64,000 nt of DNA from Salvia splendens. Taxonomy: Eukaryota > Streptophyta > Magnoliopsida > Lamiales > Lamiaceae. Location of the stretch: the NCBI RefSeq assembly GCF_004379255.2, contig NC_056045.1, forward strand, positions 5,304,560-5,368,559, in the 5' to 3' direction. Under the pieces are notes generated by a model. It made no database searches. It was not told the origin of the DNA and saw only the letters and a list, made by a program, of their open reading frames with translations. Below, in pieces: positions 31,340-41,434 of this stretch. Positions within the stretch are counted from its first letter, which is position 1. Each line of letters begins with the position of its first letter. Both the position numbers and the translations under genes were made by a program.

Positions 31340-33134
31340 GAGTCACGTGTGTGTGTATGTGTGTGTGTGTTTGATGTACAAATGAGTGTGTTTGTTGTAG
31401 GTGGTAGTGGCCATCGGTGACGGTGACTAGCTCGGTGAGTGTTGGGTAGCGACAGTCAGCACAAGGAAAAATAAAAATAACAGTTGAAACGTTTGTGATA
31501 TTTTAGATCATTTTTTATATTAGTAGCAAATATGATAAAAAAAACCATGTACAAAATTACATTGATTCAGATATGATGATTAACATGCCGTGGAGTAATA
31601 AACCAAATGTAAAGTTTGTAATATTTTAGAATAATTTTACTAGGATAATTTATGGACTAATATCCCAAAATTTTATATCTATCAAACAATAAGACACAAC
31701 ATCAATGCTAATTAAAAAAAACTGAATGAATTGTAAATTTGTATGCGATGGTACTACCAATTTCAAAAACTAGCCTTGGCCCTGAGTAGTCACATCATTT
31801 TTGTTATATATGTGGACTATAGAAGTAATTCCATTGACTACTTTAGTTCGAACTTTTCGTATTAAATTAACTCGCGGAAGGGTTGACATTTAATTGGAAC
31901 ATATACATGGAATAAAAATAGAATAACATCTAGCATATTAAAGTTGAATCATATTTGACTATAATTTAATTCTATAGCATCAATTCGATTTTGTGCCAAA
32001 AGTCATAACTCGTGCTTGTAATGGCATTAATTCTTTGATCCCCCACTTGAATTTTCCAACCAATGGCTCTTCCCACTTATGAAATTTGAGTTTATCTACT
32101 TTTTTGTATTATATCCAATCTTACATAATTGTTAGTTGATACAATCATATATTTATATGTCGACGAAAATATGAAAATCACAATATAGTAGTATTGTTAT
32201 TTGGTAGTGTAAACTAGGAGGTAGGGTTCAAACTTTAAATTCTCTATAGTTGAAATAAATTTCATTGCTTTTAATTTAAATTTCTCTAGTATGGTCCACT
32301 TCCCATAGGTTTGCATGTGAATGCACATAACACACTCCATTGTAAATTTTCGTTTTCATAAAAATATGTAAATTCCAAAGTTTCTTCAGTAAATAAATAA
32401 AATTAAAGAGAAAAGGAAATTCTCATCCTCTGGTTTCGTTTTGTATGGGTCAAGGCCCAGAAACTGAAAGGCCGAGCCTGCCGCGTAAATGGCCTACTAA
32501 ACCCCAACAACTAGACTCTTTTTTTAATCAGTGTATTTTTTTGGTATTAATGTAATAGTTATTTAATTTTAAAAAATATATATAAAAAATTAGATAATAA
32601 TAAAAATGATGATAAATTTGAAAATTTAAGTTGTGTCTGAATTCTGAAATGAAATTTTATTCACATTACCATTTCTGTGAATGCCGAAGTAGTATACTAC
32701 GGCTACTTATTGAAGGTGACAATCCACGTAACAAATTATCAGTTTTATTGCTTTGATCTTTATTACTAATTGTCAATATATATATAAACTTATGTAGGAA
32801 AAATGCCATCTTGTCACCTATTTTCCTCTTTTTCTTGCTAACCATATAAAATGATTATCCAGCACAAGATTTTCTTAGCGATTGTAACTGCTGACCGAAT
32901 ATCAATTTTAAATACTCCCACTGTCCAACCTCCCAAAAATTTAATAAATCAATCAATAAATTTAAAGAAAAAGCAGAATCTTTAAGCTAAATTGTTCAAA
33001 TACAATGTATGGAACAAAATCAGTTAGCAACAGCAAAAGTCTGGTGAAAAATTCCAAATCCATTAACACATGCTCATAAATGCATGGAAGTGACACCAAT
33101 TTATTACCACAAATAAACATAAATGGATTGGAAT
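31340..33134. other. Intergenic, no gene seen
   Basis: AT-rich, with short GT repeats near 31350-31372. The right part includes the 3' UTR of the CASP-like gene. No ORF or element ends recognised. Confidence 0.55.
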
Positions 33135-34034
33135 TCAAATGGGATCCGAAAATGACTGAGATTTGAGCTTGTATGCAGACATGAGAGTTTGAAGAAACAA
33201 GCAGATGACAGCCACGAAAGATATGACGATCGACGCCATAACCTTGTCGCAGAATCTCTCCACTTGGTCGCAAATTGGTATCCAACCCGTCTCACTCTGC
33301 CCGAACCGCCCCACGAACCCAATCGCTGTCGCCGCCGAGCATCCCGACACCAACACAACCAAACTCACCTATAAAATTAAAATACATACATACTGTTAGA
33401 AACGAACCAGTCACCCCCTTAAAAGGCCCAGAAAAATATCATAGTAGGTAGTGCTGACTATATATGTCTTACAATTAAGTCTTCAATGATATCTAGTAAG
33501 GGCTAGAGATGATTTTTCGAATTTAGAAATAGAAAAAACAAAAAAATTACATTTTGGGCCCTGCTTATAAGTTATAACCACGAAGAGTTAGGATCACTAC
33601 TTTATCGATGTGAGATATACATACTCAAATTAATTAAGTTGATAGAGAGAAACATAAATTGTGGATTAGTATTACCATATCATGCAAGAGCAAATAGAAG
33701 TAATTTTGGGGGTTTGACTTAGGGCGGTTGAGAGAAATGACGGTGAACACCGAGAGCAAGGTCAACCCACATGTAACAGAGTCAGCAACAACTTTGTATC
33801 TGCAAATCAAGAAATTGAAGCATCAACTTTGTAATAAATCTTAAAATAAAGAAAAAGAAATTGTGTGAGGTACCTGAAAGAAGAGGAATAGGTGTAGGTG
33901 GCGTTGACGGTTATTCCGAAGAGAGATACGGTCTCGTTGCTGGTGAGCATGGTGACGGCTCCGGCGACGGAAAATGCAATTACTAACACTCTGAGGGCCA
34001 ATTCTGCGAAATACAAACCTTTCTTCCTGCTCAT
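33135..34034 (-). CDS. CASP-like membrane protein (subfamily 1F-like)
   Basis: A four-transmembrane protein of the CASP/CASPL (MARVEL-related) family. CASPs scaffold the Casparian strip domain at the plasma membrane, while most CASPLs have undefined roles. Exons are 33874-34034, 33676-33799 and 33135-33368 with matching phases, giving 172 residues. Predicted membrane segments are at about 8-31 (ELALRVLVIAFSVAGAVTML), 55-78, 87-112 and 137-162. A short cytosolic N-terminus begins MSRKKG. Conserved features are the TM1 arginine, the first-loop YTYSSSFRY and the second-loop GWIPICDQVERFC with paired cysteines. The subfamily call is from the YSSAFRY-type loop and is tentative. Length is normal and no damage is seen. 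Confidence 0.9.
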
Positions 34035-34497
34035 TTCGGAAGCTGATGTCGACGTAAGTGAGAAATGGAGAATTTAATGGAGGAAATCTAGAAAGAGAAG
34101 TAGCTAGAGAGAGAAGGATTTAGATTGAATCATCTCCTTAACTTGTATAGATTGGAAAGTGAAAATGAAACCTTATTGAAGATATACTTTGTACGTGTGA
34201 GTATATATTACGTGTATATATAATTGGTTTTTAACTATATAACACGGATACTTCACTTTGTTGCCGTATCGCGTATCGGATACGTATCCGATACCGATAC
34301 GCGACGGATACGTATCCTGGGCGTATCCGCGGGATGGGCCGTATTGGGCCGGGAAACCTCAGATTCGATACGTATCTCGGTGGATACGGCCCAGTTTAAA
34401 GCCCATCTAAAGGAGCCGGCCCGATAGAATTAACGGGCTGGACCAAAAAGCCCATTTGTGATGTAGCCCATTGCAGCTGGATGAACAAATCTAGCTC

Positions 34498-34505
34498 TAT
34501 AAATA
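34498..34505 (+). promoter_or_regulatory. TATA box of the BED-finger gene
   Basis: TATAAATA about 200 bp before the ATG, upstream of the leader exon and intron. Confidence 0.6.
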
Positions 34506-34700
34506 ATGATGCTCTATACAATATAAGATTCCACACAATTGAGAAAGCCGCAGCTAGGTCAAAAACTCCCCGCCTCCATAGATTCGGTATGCTTTTTTTT
34601 TTAGATTTTTCGTTTTATGTATCTATTTTTGCCATCGCTTTTCTATGTTATAATTCAGTTTTTTGCTCCCCCAATTCAATTCAATTATAATTTCAGCAGT

Positions 34701-35075
34701 ATGGCATCTCCAAATCTGAGTGCTACTGCTGCTAGTTCTAGTGCTAGTTCTGCTGCTAGTTCTAGTGTTGGATCTGGGTCCAGACAAATAACTGATATCA
34801 GGGCTCCATTGTGGGATCATGTCACCATTCTAGAGAAGCCTAAACCTGGTGGAGGAAATATATTATGGAGATGCAACTATTGTCCATTTTCAAAAAGCAC
34901 TAGCTATACAAGAGTTGAAGCTCATTTGCTGCAAAAATTAAGACAGGGGATTAAGACATGTCCAAATGTTTCATTTGAAATGCTGAGTGACATGAGGAGG
35001 GAAGTGGAAAAGTGTAAGGAGCTTGATGTTGATGGCTTGATGCTAGTTTGCTACTACCTTTTAATTATTTCCTAA
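34701..35075 (+). CDS. BED-type zinc-finger protein, truncated hAT transposase
   Basis: A 124-residue ORF beginning MASPNLSATAASSSASSAAS, a Ser/Ala-rich start. A BED finger follows at about residues 32-86: a tryptophan in PLWDHV, WRCNYC as the first cysteine pair, then TRVEAHLLQ supplying histidine and KTCPN supplying the last ligand. The upstream frame is open, but a GT-AG intron in the leader (34587-34696, GTATGC...TTTCAG) places the ATG just after the acceptor, so translation probably begins at 34701. The ORF ends in an unrelated tail (YYLLIIS) where a full transposase would continue. It could bind element ends without cutting, but this is inference. Confidence 0.7.
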   Translation: MASPNLSATAASSSASSAASSSVGSGSRQITDIRAPLWDHVTILEKPKPGGGNILWRCNYCPFSKSTSYTRVEAHLLQKLRQGIKTCPNVSFEMLSDMRREVEKCKELDVDGLMLVCYYLLIIS

Positions 35076-35361
35076 TTTAGAACCTGCTGCTATCATGTTA
35101 TTTTGAGTGTAATAGACCTTTAATGTCTCTATGTTGAATTAGAATATCTATTTTGTAATTTATTTTGCACTATTATTATTTATTAAAAAAAATAGTTAAA
35201 ACGTATCCGCGTATCGGGTTGTTTGGGAAAGAGCCGTATCCGCGTATCCGTATCCTTCGGATACCGATACGCGTATCCGTATCGGTGCCGCATAGGTTTT
35301 TAAGTATTGTTTGAATTTATTTTAAATAATTAATGGATAGTACTCCCACCAGTCTTTTATT

Positions 35362-36612
35362 TAAGAGTGAACTACATAAATGGTATCTAATTTTTCACTT
35401 TTGCACATAAATGATACCTGATCTTTATTTTATAGTATCATTTTGGTACCTATAAATCACATTTTTGGTACCTGATGCAATTTTCTCCCCAAAATACCAT
35501 CTAAACAATTACATTTTCTCATTTGTGTCATTCAGGATATTTTGGGCATACACAAATTTAGTACCAAAAGTGATATTATAATATCTTCTCTCATTCTCCT
35601 CACTCTTTATACTATTATTATTAATCAGTATTAATATTATTAATTTGATGTTATAAATTAATAATTTATTTATTTTTTAATATCATTCAAATATACTTAA
35701 TTAAAATTATAGTTATAATTATAATTATATTTAATTACTATTATATAATATTATTGTTATACTACTAGAAATTAGTAGTATTAATTAATAAATAATTATA
35801 TTATAATTATTTAAATTATGAATCATATGATAATAACTATTATTATTATTTTATATATAATTATTAATAACTAATCAATATAGTCTTAATAAAAATGTAA
35901 AATTGTGAATCGTATTCATAATGATATAAATAATTGAATATTTTTAGTTAGGTGTTTTAACCCTAAAATGAGTATTAAATAATTTAATTAAAAATAATTA
36001 ATTAGATTAATTAGTTTAAATAATTAATTTAATTAAATATTTTGGTCTTGATTTATATTATGAATGTAATTAGATGTATATATAAAATATTAAAAAGAAA
36101 GAAGAAAAAGAAGAGAAAAGAAAAAAGAAGAAACATAAACTAAAGAGAAAAAAAAGAAAGGAAGATAAAATAGTACTAAAAAGACAGAAGAAAATGAAGA
36201 AAAAAAGAAAGAATAAGAAACTAAAGAAGAAAAAAAGAAATAAGAAAGGAAGAAAAAAGAAATCACATGTTTGGTACTCCCTCTGTCCCATAATAGATGT
36301 CACACTTTCCTTTTTAGTTTGTCTCACAAAAGATGTCACATTTCCATTTTTGGTAAAAGTTCACCCTCACATTAATATAAAAATTATATTTTCTCTCTCC
36401 ATTTAACACACAAAACAAAACATCTTAAAATTTTGTGTCGTCCCACAAGTGAGACATCTTTTGTGGGACGGATGGAGTATTATTTAATTGAAATTTCCAA
36501 AAATATCATTCATAACAAAAAAATCACATGTTTGGCTAGGGTTATTTTTGTCACGGGGTACCAAAAACGATATAAAATAAAGATCAGGTACCATTTATGT
36601 AGGTCACTCTTA
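35362..36612. mobile_element. Long-inverted-repeat MITE containing a purine tract and a Stowaway
   Basis: AGAGTGAACTACATAAATGG at the left is mirrored by the reverse complement AGAGTGACCTACATAAATGG at the right. Pairing continues through TACCTGATCTTTATTTTATA and GGTACC and, more weakly, TTTTTGTCAC against TTTGTGTCATTC. The centre is AT-rich, then a purine strand of AAGAAGAAA type at about 36090-36260, then a nested Stowaway MITE. No target duplication could be fixed, so the class is open (Mutator-like is most likely). Confidence 0.6.
36277..36477. mobile_element. Stowaway MITE
   Basis: The left end CTCCCTCTGTCCCATAATAG and the reverse complement of the right end CTCCATCCGTCCCACAAAAG both lead into ATGTC, with TA on each side (36275-36276 and 36478-36479). 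201 bp. Confidence 0.88.
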
Positions 36613-36821
36613 ATTTAAAGATATTTAAAGAGGTATTGTGACTCGTTATAATTAATTTTTAAGAAAATGTTTAACTCTATGAAAAAATTAAATTGAATAT
36701 AAGTCCTATTTTTAATATTCTGTAGAGCAAAAAAAGTTGGTTGAATGTAAAATTCTGAATACTAAAAATGAAAAAAATTAAATACGTAGAACACTAAATC
36801 GTGAACATTCAAAAATAATAC

Positions 36822-37071
36822 TCCATCCGTCCCATAAAAATATGGGTGAATGAGGTGGCATGAGAATTAAGAAAAAATTGTTAAAGTAAGAGAATGCAGG
36901 AGAATGGTATGGTACAGTAAGAGAGATGAGGTGAATGGTAGTTAAAGTAGACTGAATGGATAGTGAGACCTACATTATTAAATTTATATAACTTTTCAAA
37001 AATGAAATACACATATTTTTATGGGATGAACGAAAATGGAAAGTGCACATATTTTTATGGAACGAAAGAAG
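36822..37071. mobile_element. Stowaway MITE
   Basis: The left end CTCCATCCGTCCCATAAAAA and the reverse complement of the right end CTTCTTTCGTTCCATAAAAA are flanked by TA (36820-36821 and 37072-37073). A second copy of the CACATATTTTTATGG end motif lies just inside the right end. 250 bp. Confidence 0.85.
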
Positions 37072-37149
37072 TATAAAATTTATCTCTAAATCGTGGATGT
37101 ACGTGTAATTATCCAATAGTCGTTCATTCAGACCTTATAAGTAAGAGCC

Positions 37150-38746
37150 TGATAAGGCTAATTTCATGCATAGGTCTAGGGGATAAATTTGAGGATTTAC
37201 TGGGTCTAACACACGTTTTAAGCCAGATGTGTAGAAGAATTTCGCCAGGCCCAGGAAAAGAAGAGGACAATCACATGTCCGAGGAAACTGGCGAAGAAGT
37301 GAGCATTATGGAGGAAAATTGCAAGACAGAGAAAATCTCGGAGCCGAAGGGTAGAATGAAGATTTCTACGAAGGTTCTAGAAGATTAAGTCCGCACCTAT
37401 ATAAAGAATGAAGCATGCATTCTGGAGGGACCTTCTCGGTGGAAGCCTCATTAACAGTCTGTGGCTCGAAGCTCACTTTTTCTTTTACACATTTGGGTTC
37501 TTTAGAGGGAAATTCTGGGGGTTTGCTTTCACTTCTCGCTTTCTCGCATTTCAGTTGGGTTGTAACACCGTCCTGTCGAGGGCGAAGAAACAAGTTCCAT
37601 TTTATTTTCTCGTATTTTGTGGATTTCACCGAGCTTCGTTGTTCGGAGCTCGGCCCTCTGTTTTTACTGAATATTTCTGTGTTTAATGCAAGTTTAATTT
37701 TCTGTCATGTCGTTGATGTTGATTTCTGATTTCATTTCTGTGATTATCTGGAGTTTGAGTTAGTTTACTTGTGTTGGATGCGTTTCGCAATTGTTCACTG
37801 AATCTGTGCGGAGTAATGGCTGGATCAGGTTGATCAGAGTTTGTTGTTGGTTGAATCGGAGGTTTGAATTTGGTGTTGTATCTGAGTTGAGTGGAATCGT
37901 TTAAATTCGGAGTTGATCGGTTTAGATCTGTTAGATCGGAAGTTATGGAGTTGATTGAGGTTGTTGTTTGGTTCGGATCGCTTGGATCCGGAGTGGATTA
38001 AGCATCCGACATTAAGCATCCGACGTGAATCCGAGCAGAGTTGGTTTAAATTTATGCCTAGCCTTCGTGTTTTCATTTCATTCCGTCTAATATATGTAGA
38101 TCATTGTTATTTCCGGTTTGTTGCAAGTTTCCGACGACCCAACTTTTATATTCTGTTCGAATCTAGGTACGTGTTCTATTTTCTTCATTTTCGTTTGTGA
38201 TTCAGTTAAAAAAATGCACGTCGTTGTTAGTTAGAGTTTCAGTTTGTTATTTGCAGCCTTTCTGCCGTACTTGCTAATTCTGGAATTATGGTCCCCACTG
38301 TTATATGCCTCCTGTCTGGTTCTATTAGGTAGCCGTTGCATGGTCTAGGAAGGGAATTTAATATCCCTTAGTCTATATGATGTTTGATCTCAGCATGTTT
38401 ACAGTTTCCTAGGTCTAGTGTTTACATTTCTTGCCTAGGTCTAGTAGTAGTTATACCTCAACCCAGTTTGCGTGGCAGCGCCGCCTTTGTCAAGAGTCTC
38501 TAAACGCTTTCTTACGTGTCCATCTTCGTGGGATCGACCCCTGCTTCTCTATACTAATCTATAGTATTCGAGTTGAGGGATCTTTGAAGGGGAGTTTTGT
38601 GTGTACAACGACAGAGTATTTCGTGTTCCATTGAGTTCTTAGACCAAGTGATCTAGTGGATTCATAGGACCTGGTATCTCGACCTAGCATAACACATCGC
38701 ATGTTCACAACACGAACACCCACATTATAAAACAATCCTACCTTCA
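37150..38746 (+). repeat. 5' LTR of the Athila-like element
   Basis: It begins TGATAAGGCTAATTTC and ends CTACCTTCA just before the primer-binding site. It contains a TATATAAAG box near 37399-37407 that would drive the element. The start is inferred from the TG and this family's usual LTR start, because no partner LTR exists to compare. Confidence 0.7.
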
Positions 38747-38748
38747 AA

Positions 38749-38766
38749 TGGCGCCGTTGCCGGGGA
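38749..38766 (+). other. Primer-binding site (Asp-tRNA type)
   Basis: TGGCGCCGTTGCCGGGGA is the primer-binding site characteristic of Athila and related Ty3/Gypsy elements, complementary to the 3' end of tRNA-Asp. Confidence 0.9.
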
Positions 38767-38857
38767 TGGATGGCGTAATTTGTGATTGTGTTTAGAGGAT
38801 TTTGGCATAGATAGTTCTTAAATTTTTCTTTTTCTTTTTCTTTTATTTCTAGTTTAT

Positions 38858-40824
38858 GAGCAGGGGCTCACGGCTGGGATACTGTGGTAACTCATCTGAG
38901 TGGAGGAACGATCAGTTTATTGGGCAAATCAAGAACACAGCATCTACGGTCACCACCAGATCGGGATTATCTACGGGAGATCCATTTCCGTTTGATTCGG
39001 AAGTGAAGAGGATTGGAACTCGTCAGGAAGGGAGGATCCTAAATCATCTTCGGAAACAAGTACAGAGGAGGAAGAAACAGGGGACATGGCAAACATAATC
39101 GATCCAGATCCAGAGATCGGCTCGCTTACTGCTCATCTAGATGGAGAGCCAGCTCAAGCTATAGTGCTGAATCCGCGACAAAGGTCCATTGAGATAAAGA
39201 CAAACGTGCTCGGCATCCTACCCACATTCTCTAGGCGAAGGAATGAGTGTTCGTATGAGTTTTTGAATGAATTCAGTAAATTGTGTGGCATACAGAAAAG
39301 GCCGAATGAAGCAACTGAGGAGGGTTATCGCCTACGTGCGATTCCGTTTGCCTTGAAGGGGGAAGCCAACACGTGGTTATTGAGGTTGCCCCCGGATTCT
39401 ATCCGCACATGGAGGGACTTCAAGTTGGAATTCTTAGATTATTTCTTCCTGTCCAACAAGACGAATGCGCTGAAAAAAGAAATATTAGAGTATAGCAGGA
39501 TTACGACGAATCTTTGAGTCAGTATTGGTCGAGATTCAAGGGACTGTTGGATGCATGCCCGAATCACCGAATGATAGAGGCAGAGACCTACTCTCTGTTT
39601 TACGAAGGGGCGACCCCTGAGTCTAAGGACTTAATGAATTCCTCGAGTGGGGGGAATTTCACCAGGAAAAAATGAAGTGAAGCAAGAGAGATTCTGTGGA
39701 AGTTGATCGACGCTAAGAATGCATATGATAACCCCAGAAATGCAGTAAGGAGAGGATCGGTAAATGCTATGAGAGAGCAAGAAGATGATAAAGTAGAAGC
39801 AATGATCGACAGGCTCGAGAAAGCTCTTTTGAACGCTATTGAAAAGACAAATCCACTAGCTTTACAAGGAAACTAGAAATCTCCTGGTCCAGGAGATAAT
39901 CAAGTTCAGCAATATTACGGGACCTAGGAAGGAGATTATCAGGCCCAAGTCAATGCAATGGGAAGTTGGAATCCCGATGGGAGCTGGAACCCAGGGAGAC
40001 AGAGAGATGCACCCTGGAGGAACCATCCCAATTTCAGATGGACTGACAACGAACAGAACCAGCCAGCACCACAACAGAATTTGCAGTTTGCACCTCAGCC
40101 CGAGAGACAAGGTAACTGGTTAGGAAGAAACCAAGAAGGGCAGGGCAACTGGAACAATCGGAACCAGGGAGATCACTCGAACTGGGGAAACAGGAATCAA
40201 AACCATCAGGGAAACTCTTATGTGTCACCGCACCAAAGGAATTTCCAAACCACCTACCCAGGTTAAGGAAATATTCGCCCGACCCAAGGAAGTGGAGCAA
40301 ACCAAAATGCAGGACCCGGCCCTAGTCAGCCGAGTTCTAAGCCACCAAGGAATCTTGATGAAATGGTGCACGAACTCATCAGTTCTCAGCAGCACATGCA
40401 GAACAACTTATAGTCGAACAATGACGTAGTCCACAAGCTTCAGGATGCTCAGCAAGAACAAAAGGCGGCAATGGATATGTTAGCAAGACAGCTGTCACAG
40501 ATTGCTACTTCCTTGAGTGACATGCGAGGTAATGAGGGTAAAATTCCTGCCTCAGTAAAACCGCCTGACAGGGCCAATATTAGCCAAATTACCTTGAGGT
40601 CTGGGAAGGGGTACGAAGGCCCAGCAATGAGACCAAAGGAAGTCAAAGATCCCACCGAGGGCAAGGAGACAGGGGGTATAACCTCTAGACCAAGGAACTT
40701 GGCTGCACACAATCCCATGATTAGAGATGAACCCAGGGCAGGAGATTTGGAGAAACCCTTGCCTAGAGAAACTGAACCATTTTTCCTCGATCCAGGACCA
40801 GAGGTAAAGGAGGAGGAGAAGTAA
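38858..40824 (+). pseudogene. Degenerate Athila-type gag
   Basis: The retrotransposon gag domain is clearest at 39086-39517 (IPFALKGEANTWLLRLPPDS and RTWRDFKLEFLDYFF). An overlapping earlier frame from 38858 (MSRGSRLGYCGNSSEW) precedes it. Downstream pieces in shifting frames carry a spacer rich in Gln/Asn/Trp/Gly (NRNQGDHSNWGNRNQNHQGN) and a coiled-coil-like DMLARQLSQIATSLSDM, ending at TAA 40822-40824. Several stops and frame changes prevent any full-length capsid protein. Confidence 0.85.
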
Positions 40825-40828
40825 GAAG

Positions 40829-41434
40829 TTGGAGAAACGAGCCAGCATCGAGATAGCGATGTAGCCCTCCCATCGCGTCGCGTGTCCCTCCGCCTCGATG
40901 AAGCTGGCGAGCTCTGGTGCGAGGCGTGACGCCCACTCGCCTGCCCGCGAGTGTACGTCGTCATGTTGACGCAATAAATAATTTTTTTAAAATTAATTTT
41001 CTGAAAGAAAAAAAATTAAAATTAAAATTTTAAAACAGTAATATTACCGTTAGAATTTAATTTTTTTTTCTTTTTTATTCTATAAATACTCTCATTACAC
41101 ACAAACACACTATCTCTTATTTTTTTTTTTAGGAATTTATTATTATTTTTATTTATTTAGACTTTTTAATTATAATTTTATTTAATTTAATAAAACTTAT
41201 TTTTATTAATTGAATTTGTTAGAAATAAAAATTCATTAAATCATAATGTGACATGATCATTGAAGGATAGTGGGAGTAAGTAGTAGAATCTGGTAGACAG
41301 TACAAAAATAAGAAGATTAATTGAAGAAAGTAAATCAATGTCGTCACTTTTCACTTACTGTCGCTCAATTATTCAAGTCAACAACTAAATGATTGTAACT
41401 TTCACTAATATCGGAAAATAGCAAATACTCCTAC
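40829..41434. other. Unresolved fragment and promoter region of the ester-synthase gene
   Basis: At 40829-40975 a GC-rich block is readable on the minus strand as VHSRAGEWASRLAPELASF and EGHATRWEGYIAISML. It looks like a piece of a former gene or element, but I do not recognise it. The rest is AT-rich with a TATAAATA at about 41080. It includes the promoter and leader of the gene starting at 41435. Confidence 0.4.

Larger units (their letters stand above)
34235..35295 (+). mobile_element. hAT-type element with a BED-finger gene and CGTATCCG subterminal arrays
   Basis: A perfect 8-bp direct repeat GTTTTTAA (34227-34234 and 35296-35303) bounds 1061 bp whose ends are imperfect inverted repeats (CTATATAACACGGATAC against CTATGCGGCACCGATAC). 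Both subterminal regions are dense with CGGATACG/CGTATCCG in both orientations. The interior holds a TATA box, a leader with an intron, and a short gene for a BED zinc finger, the DNA-binding module of hAT transposases. The catalytic and dimerisation regions are absent. Confidence 0.85.
37150..40828 (+). mobile_element. 5' part of an Athila-like Ty3/Gypsy retrotransposon
   Basis: A 5' LTR of about 1.6 kb (37150-38746) is followed by an Asp-tRNA-type primer-binding site and a degenerate gag. Sequence typical of the element stops near 40828. Protease, RT, RNase H, integrase and the 3' LTR are all absent. The missing 3' part, together with the abrupt change to unrelated sequence, points to deletion after insertion. 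Confidence 0.85.

Noticed and set aside
36070..36339. 89-residue ORF of mostly Phe/Leu/Ser on the minus strand
   Set aside because: It is a by-product of the purine tract and has no protein-like composition.
40449..40964. 171-residue minus-strand ORF overlapping gag
   Set aside because: Most of it is antisense to Athila gag on the plus strand. Only the part beyond 40829 is noted, as an unresolved fragment.
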